A stretch of DNA of 17,430 nt from an uncultured Lachnospiraceae bacterium (lineage in GTDB: Bacteria; Bacillota_A; Clostridia; Lachnospirales; Lachnospiraceae), in NCBI GenBank assembly GCA_910587905.1, contig CAJUOF010000170.1:1-17430 (forward strand), written 5' to 3'. This document shows positions 14,477 through 17,430 of the stretch, in pieces. The notes beneath the pieces were generated by a model. The model saw only the letters and a list, made by a program, of their open reading frames with translations, was not told the DNA's origin and did no database searches. How positions within the stretch are numbered: the stretch's first letter is position 1; each line of letters opens with the position of its first letter. Made by a program: the position numbers and the translations under genes.

Positions 14477-14758
14477 CTATTCATCTGTCCTGTCTGTTAC
14501 CATGCGGATACATTCTTCAGGCAAGGCGGCAAAGCGACGCTGATACTTTGCTGAAAGCTCCTTCACTTCTGCCTGGTCATTATTTGCATCCAAACCAGTC
14601 CGGAACCTTCCTTCTGCCTTTAAAATCGCATCAGTTTTTTTCTCTTCATCAACAAGCCATTTAAAAAGCTGGTTCCTTTTTTCCTGAAATATCTTTTCGG
14701 CTTCCGCTCTTTGTTCATCTGTAAGATTATCCAAAAGCTCCTGCAATGCTTTTGTCAT
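14477..14758 (-). CDS. Small helical protein, candidate immunity partner of the Mu F toxin-like domain
   Basis: This 93-residue protein is not recognised. ATG 14756-14758 overlaps the Mu F stop as TGATG, with AGGAGG 11 bases upstream. A GTG 12 bases earlier would start on the Shine-Dalgarno. The sequence is highly charged and almost wholly helical ('MTKALQELLDNLTDEQRAEA', 'EKIFQEKRNQLFKWLVDEEK', 'EVKELSAKYQRRFAALPEEC'), with no signal peptide, membrane segment or catalytic motif. GC is only 35-40% in two 60-base lines counted inside it, against 62-67% in lines of flanking head and tail genes. A small cytosolic protein translationally coupled to a toxin-like C-terminal domain, followed by a terminator, suggests an immunity protein. 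That is an inference from layout; a head accessory protein is the alternative. Confidence 0.6.
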   Translation of the reverse strand: MTKALQELLDNLTDEQRAEAEKIFQEKRNQLFKWLVDEEKKTDAILKAEGRFRTGLDANNDQAEVKELSAKYQRRFAALPEECIRMVTDRTDE

Positions 14759-16251
14759 CAGCGTTTCCACCTCCTATAGCCAACACCCAATTCCAAGGCC
14801 CTTTCTATCACTGCTTCATGCCGTGCAAGATCGCCGTCAGACCGCAGCAATTCTTCCAAAGTGGCATGAGCATCGACTTCAACCGCTTCCCTTGAAAGCT
14901 CATAGATATACCTTTCATCTATCCCCCGCAACATTTTTAACCCATGCTTTTCAAAAAGCCTAAGATCGGCGTCGCTAAATGAATACTCATTCAATGAGCC
15001 TATGGGATGGTTATGGGTAACGCTTGCCCCTGTCAGTTCTTCACCCAGGTCAATATCCGGATATACTCCGTTTTTATCTCCATGGCAACGCCACACAAGC
15101 CCTGATTTTGTGACGACGACCGCATTCTCAATATCGCTGTCCGCAATCTCCGCCTCATATTTTTCTAAGGTCGACTGTACCACATCGTCAGAAAGATTGT
15201 CAAGCGATCCCAAATATTCCGGCGGTTCATGCTCTACGCTTTCCCTATCGTCTCTCAGACCTTCGGATAAAGAAGAATCCGCACTTCTCAGTCCATGGAA
15301 TTTCGCCGGTTCCACCTCGATGTACTCCACCGCACACGCACACCTGGGATGCGCCGGAGGTAGCATATGGTGGCCAGGGAATAAAACCTTGCCCCCGATG
15401 TTGAATTCATCATCCATCCCGACTTCCACACCCTCCAGGGATTTGCAGAGATCGCACACGGATTCGTCCCCGGACGTGCTCCATCTTTTCTTCATCGGCC
15501 CCAGGTATCCTTCCGCCTGGGCCTGCCGGACCCCTTCGTCGGCGCCCCGGTTATAGGCGAAGGCGCTTTCCGTCTGGGCAATCGTCATGGCCCTCTGCCG
15601 GTGCTTCCTCTCCGCATATTTCTGGGTGGCGTCAAGGGCTTTCTTCCGGATGCTCTCCGGCTTCATGCGTGGATGTTCCTTTTTCAGATTGGCTGTGATG
15701 CTGTCATACAGCCTGGCGGCAGCTTTGGCGTCCCCCTTCGTCAGGCCGATGCAGGGACGGATCATCCTTGCAAGCTCGTCGACGGTATGCTGGTCTTTCA
15801 TCTTCTTCGTCAACAATGCCGCAATGGCCTCCTTCTGCTCCTGGGTGCTGGCGGTGACGAATTCCGCCCCCCGCTCATTGATCCATCTCAGGATGCCCGG
15901 CGTCTGCGTGTTGAATTCAAATGCGAGGCCGTCAAGGATCGGCTGGCCGGATGCTCCGGCCACAACTGCATCCGTCCACAGGCTCCTGAGCCGGTCTGCC
16001 ACCAAGACGGAATAATCCTGGGACCACAGGCCCAAGGTCTCCTGACTGATGGCTCCCTCCCGGACTGCCTTCCTCAATTCCTGGTAGGAGATCACGTTCT
16101 GCTGATCCTCCCAGAAGCCGCAGAGAAGTTCCACCGGCTCCCCGGTAACCTCGTCACTTTCCAGATATTCCTCCAGACGGCGCAGAACCTCCCTGCCATT
16201 TTCCGTCTTTGCCTTTTTTACCCGCTTCGGGGCGGTCATCCGGAATCCCAT
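14758..16251 (-). CDS. Mu F-type head morphogenesis protein with a JAB/RadC-like C-terminal domain (candidate polymorphic toxin)
   Basis: This 497-residue protein starts at ATG 16249-16251 (GGGAGG seven bases upstream), overlapping the portal gene by 16 bases. Residues about 50-210 are helical. Residues about 220-310 form the Mu F/SPP1 gp7 domain, with 'AMTIAQTESAFAYNRG', a CxxC pair at 266/269 and 'PPAHPRCAC' (His301, Cys304, Cys306), a likely zinc site. Minor head proteins of this family enter the capsid and can be ejected with DNA. Ordinary versions end soon after this motif; here about 185 residues follow. They carry Glu375, 'THNHPIG' (His413, His415) and 'SFSDAD' (Ser424/426, Asp427/429), the HxHP-then-SxxD order of JAB/RadC metal-binding domains. 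DNA for this part drops in GC from about residue 317. I infer a toxin or effector domain; its activity and target are unknown. Confidence 0.8.
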   Translation of the reverse strand: MGFRMTAPKRVKKAKTENGREVLRRLEEYLESDEVTGEPVELLCGFWEDQQNVISYQELRKAVREGAISQETLGLWSQDYSVLVADRLRSLWTDAVVAGASGQPILDGLAFEFNTQTPGILRWINERGAEFVTASTQEQKEAIAALLTKKMKDQHTVDELARMIRPCIGLTKGDAKAAARLYDSITANLKKEHPRMKPESIRKKALDATQKYAERKHRQRAMTIAQTESAFAYNRGADEGVRQAQAEGYLGPMKKRWSTSGDESVCDLCKSLEGVEVGMDDEFNIGGKVLFPGHHMLPPAHPRCACAVEYIEVEPAKFHGLRSADSSLSEGLRDDRESVEHEPPEYLGSLDNLSDDVVQSTLEKYEAEIADSDIENAVVVTKSGLVWRCHGDKNGVYPDIDLGEELTGASVTHNHPIGSLNEYSFSDADLRLFEKHGLKMLRGIDERYIYELSREAVEVDAHATLEELLRSDGDLARHEAVIERALELGVGYRRWKR

Positions 16252-17430
16252 GTGGCCGCCTCCCTTCCCAGCCGCCTCTTGGCCGCTTTTACCTTTTCCT
16301 CCGGTATTTCTTCGTCCTCCTCGTTTCCTTCGCTCCCTGCGGCTGTCTCCGGTTCCGGGGGCTGGTTCTGGTCCTGCTGCTCCTGACGGCCACGGTCAAT
16401 CTCCCTCCTGTCGGAAGTCCGCTCCGGAAGGTGCCCCACCTGCCGGATGTAATCCTCCAGGCCGTCGTCCGGAACCAGGAGGCCGATCCCCGTCATGTCC
16501 TTGATAAATGCCGAGACCTTCGTGATGTCGGAATCCTCAATGTCCCCGTGAGTCATCCTGGGATACTCCGTAATGCCGGCGAAATGCTGGCCGTTCATGT
16601 CGATCAACGCCGGTATCCCCTGGCTGTTGAACGTCTCGCAGATAATGTCCAGGAATGCGCCGATGGCAACCGCAAACAGCTCCGTCTTGTCGGAGCTGAG
16701 CGCCCAGCTGCCTGTCTGGTCATGCCCCAGGAAGATAAAGTCCGCCAGCACCGTCATGGCGATCCTGGTGTCATACCGGTTGATGATCGCATTGGTGTCA
16801 AACTGCCTGGTCCCGCCGGAGCTGAGCAATTCCAGCTTATAACCGAAGGGAAGGACGACGCCCTCCATTTCATCCCTGCGGATGTTCCTGACCATGGCCT
16901 CCAGGCCGGCCATGGCGGCGACGTTTTCCGGGACATCCTTACTCCACAGGTCCAGTCCTTCCGGCCCGTATATCACGGGAAGGCCGGCCAGGTCCCGCTC
17001 AATGCCGATGCCCTCGATCTCTTGGATTCTCCGCTTGAAATACCAGGACCGGTAGGCGTTTCTCAGGATGCTCCTGCCCTCCGGGTTGTTCTTCCGGCTT
17101 TTGGTCCGGAACAGTAACGCCTTCTCCACCGGGATCGTGTAAATCCCATAGTTCGGGGGCGGCATCTGTGTCATTCCCAGGAGATTGTCTTCCTCGTCAT
17201 ACTCCCATTGGTACAGGGTCTCTTGCCCCCGGATGGGGAGCTTCATCCAGCCGACCAGCCCGTCCGTGTACTTGCTTTTCGTCCGCCGGTCCTTCGTATT
17301 CCCCATCCGACGCTTGTACACGATCTCGTGATAGCTCCATCCATAAGTGAGGAAGGACAGGATTTCGGATATGGTGTCGATCCAGGTGTCCTGCATGTCG
17401 TCCATGCAGCTTTGGACAAACTCCGCCGCC
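16236..17430 (-). CDS. Portal protein (Mu gp29/DUF935-like), N-terminus outside the window
   Basis: The frame is open to the right edge, so 397 residues of the C-terminal part are visible. The portal is the dodecameric ring at the capsid vertex through which DNA is packaged and ejected. Family segments are clear: 'LSFLTYGWSYHEIVYKRR', 'GLVGWMKLPIRGQETLYQWE', 'IPVEKALLFRTKSRKNNPEG', 'RSILRNAYRSWYFKRRIQEI' and 'GIGIERDLAGLPVIYGPEG'. This is the DUF935-type portal pattern found with Mu F proteins. The C-terminal 60 residues are rich in Gln, Pro and Glu and likely disordered, ending in a basic 'KVKAAKRRLGREA'. The stop TGA 16236-16238 lies within the next gene, so the two are coupled. An internal ATG at 17403-17405 is not a real start, because the conserved sequence continues upstream. 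Confidence 0.88.
   Translation of the reverse strand, partial: AAEFVQSCMDDMQDTWIDTISEILSFLTYGWSYHEIVYKRRMGNTKDRRTKSKYTDGLVGWMKLPIRGQETLYQWEYDEEDNLLGMTQMPPPNYGIYTIPVEKALLFRTKSRKNNPEGRSILRNAYRSWYFKRRIQEIEGIGIERDLAGLPVIYGPEGLDLWSKDVPENVAAMAGLEAMVRNIRRDEMEGVVLPFGYKLELLSSGGTRQFDTNAIINRYDTRIAMTVLADFIFLGHDQTGSWALSSDKTELFAVAIGAFLDIICETFNSQGIPALIDMNGQHFAGITEYPRMTHGDIEDSDITKVSAFIKDMTGIGLLVPDDGLEDYIRQVGHLPERTSDRREIDRGRQEQQDQNQPPEPETAAGSEGNEEDEEIPEEKVKAAKRRLGREAATWDSG

Larger units (their letters stand above)
14340..15300. other. Low-GC block: exchanged toxin-immunity-like cassette
   Basis: Hand counts of 60-base lines give 35% GC at 14401-14460, 40% at 14581-14640, 35% at 14641-14700, 40% at 14881-14940, 43% at 14941-15000 and 47% at 15241-15300. 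Flanking lines are 55% at 14281-14340 and 65% at 15301-15360; distant lines are 62% at 9061-9120 and 67% at 16381-16440. The block covers the extra Mu F domain, the small downstream gene, the terminator and the 25-codon leader. This is consistent with acquisition by recombination. Confidence 0.7.

Noticed and set aside
15601..17117. Plus-strand open frames opposite the Mu F and portal genes
   Set aside because: They are antisense shadows with compositions typical of reversed coding DNA and no ribosome-binding sites or family motifs.
1..17430. CRISPR array, tRNA or rRNA genes, insertion sequences, attachment sites
   Set aside because: I saw no regularly spaced repeats, tRNA-like cloverleaf, rRNA segment, transposase or terminal inverted repeats; the window is a continuous structural operon.

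Overview
This window is the virion-structure part of a contractile-tailed (myovirus-type) phage or prophage of the PBSX/Mu-like kind found in Firmicutes. Every supported gene lies on the minus strand, so the operon reads from base 17430 down to base 1. Shine-Dalgarno sites are strong (AGGAGG at most starts). Neighbouring genes abut or overlap by a few bases, and the families recognised (XkdF, XkdK, XkdM, XkdN and XkdP types, DUF935-type portal, Mu F-type head protein) are typical of Clostridia and Bacilli prophages. GC is about 60% by hand count of sampled lines, which would suit a high-GC gut clostridium; the host cannot be named from this sequence. No integrase, repressor, lysis or host gene lies in the window, so prophage versus free phage cannot be settled.

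Layout in reading order. Head: portal (cut by the right edge), a Mu F head-morphogenesis protein with an extra C-terminal domain, a small helical protein, an intrinsic terminator, a short leader ORF and an XkdF-type protease, a 177-base hairpin-rich gap, a scaffold-like protein, a decoration protein, and the major capsid protein. Connector: a small unknown protein, the head-tail connector, head closure protein, HK97 gp10-like protein, a DUF5026-like protein and a putative tail terminator. Tail: an unknown small protein, sheath, tube, a terminator, the tail-assembly chaperone with a programmed -1 frameshift, the tape measure, and the start of an XkdP-like baseplate/hub protein cut by the left edge.

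The most interesting region is about 14340-15300. The 3' third of the Mu F gene and the gene after it are much poorer in GC (35-47% in sampled lines) than their flanks (62-67%). The extra Mu F domain carries an HxHP...SxxD signature like JAB/RadC metal-binding domains. The overlapping downstream gene is small and helical, and the pair ends in an intrinsic terminator. This fits a Mu F-type polymorphic toxin with its immunity gene, carried as an exchangeable cassette in the head operon. At the downstream edge of this block, the XkdF protease frame is interrupted by an in-frame UGA that separates a 25-codon leader with a good ribosome-binding site from the protease body, which has none.

Other points of note are a textbook A-AAA-AAC slippery site in the tail chaperone gene, three intrinsic-terminator-like hairpins inside the operon, and a possible nested start in the scaffold gene. 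No stretch longer than about 180 bases lacks a gene.
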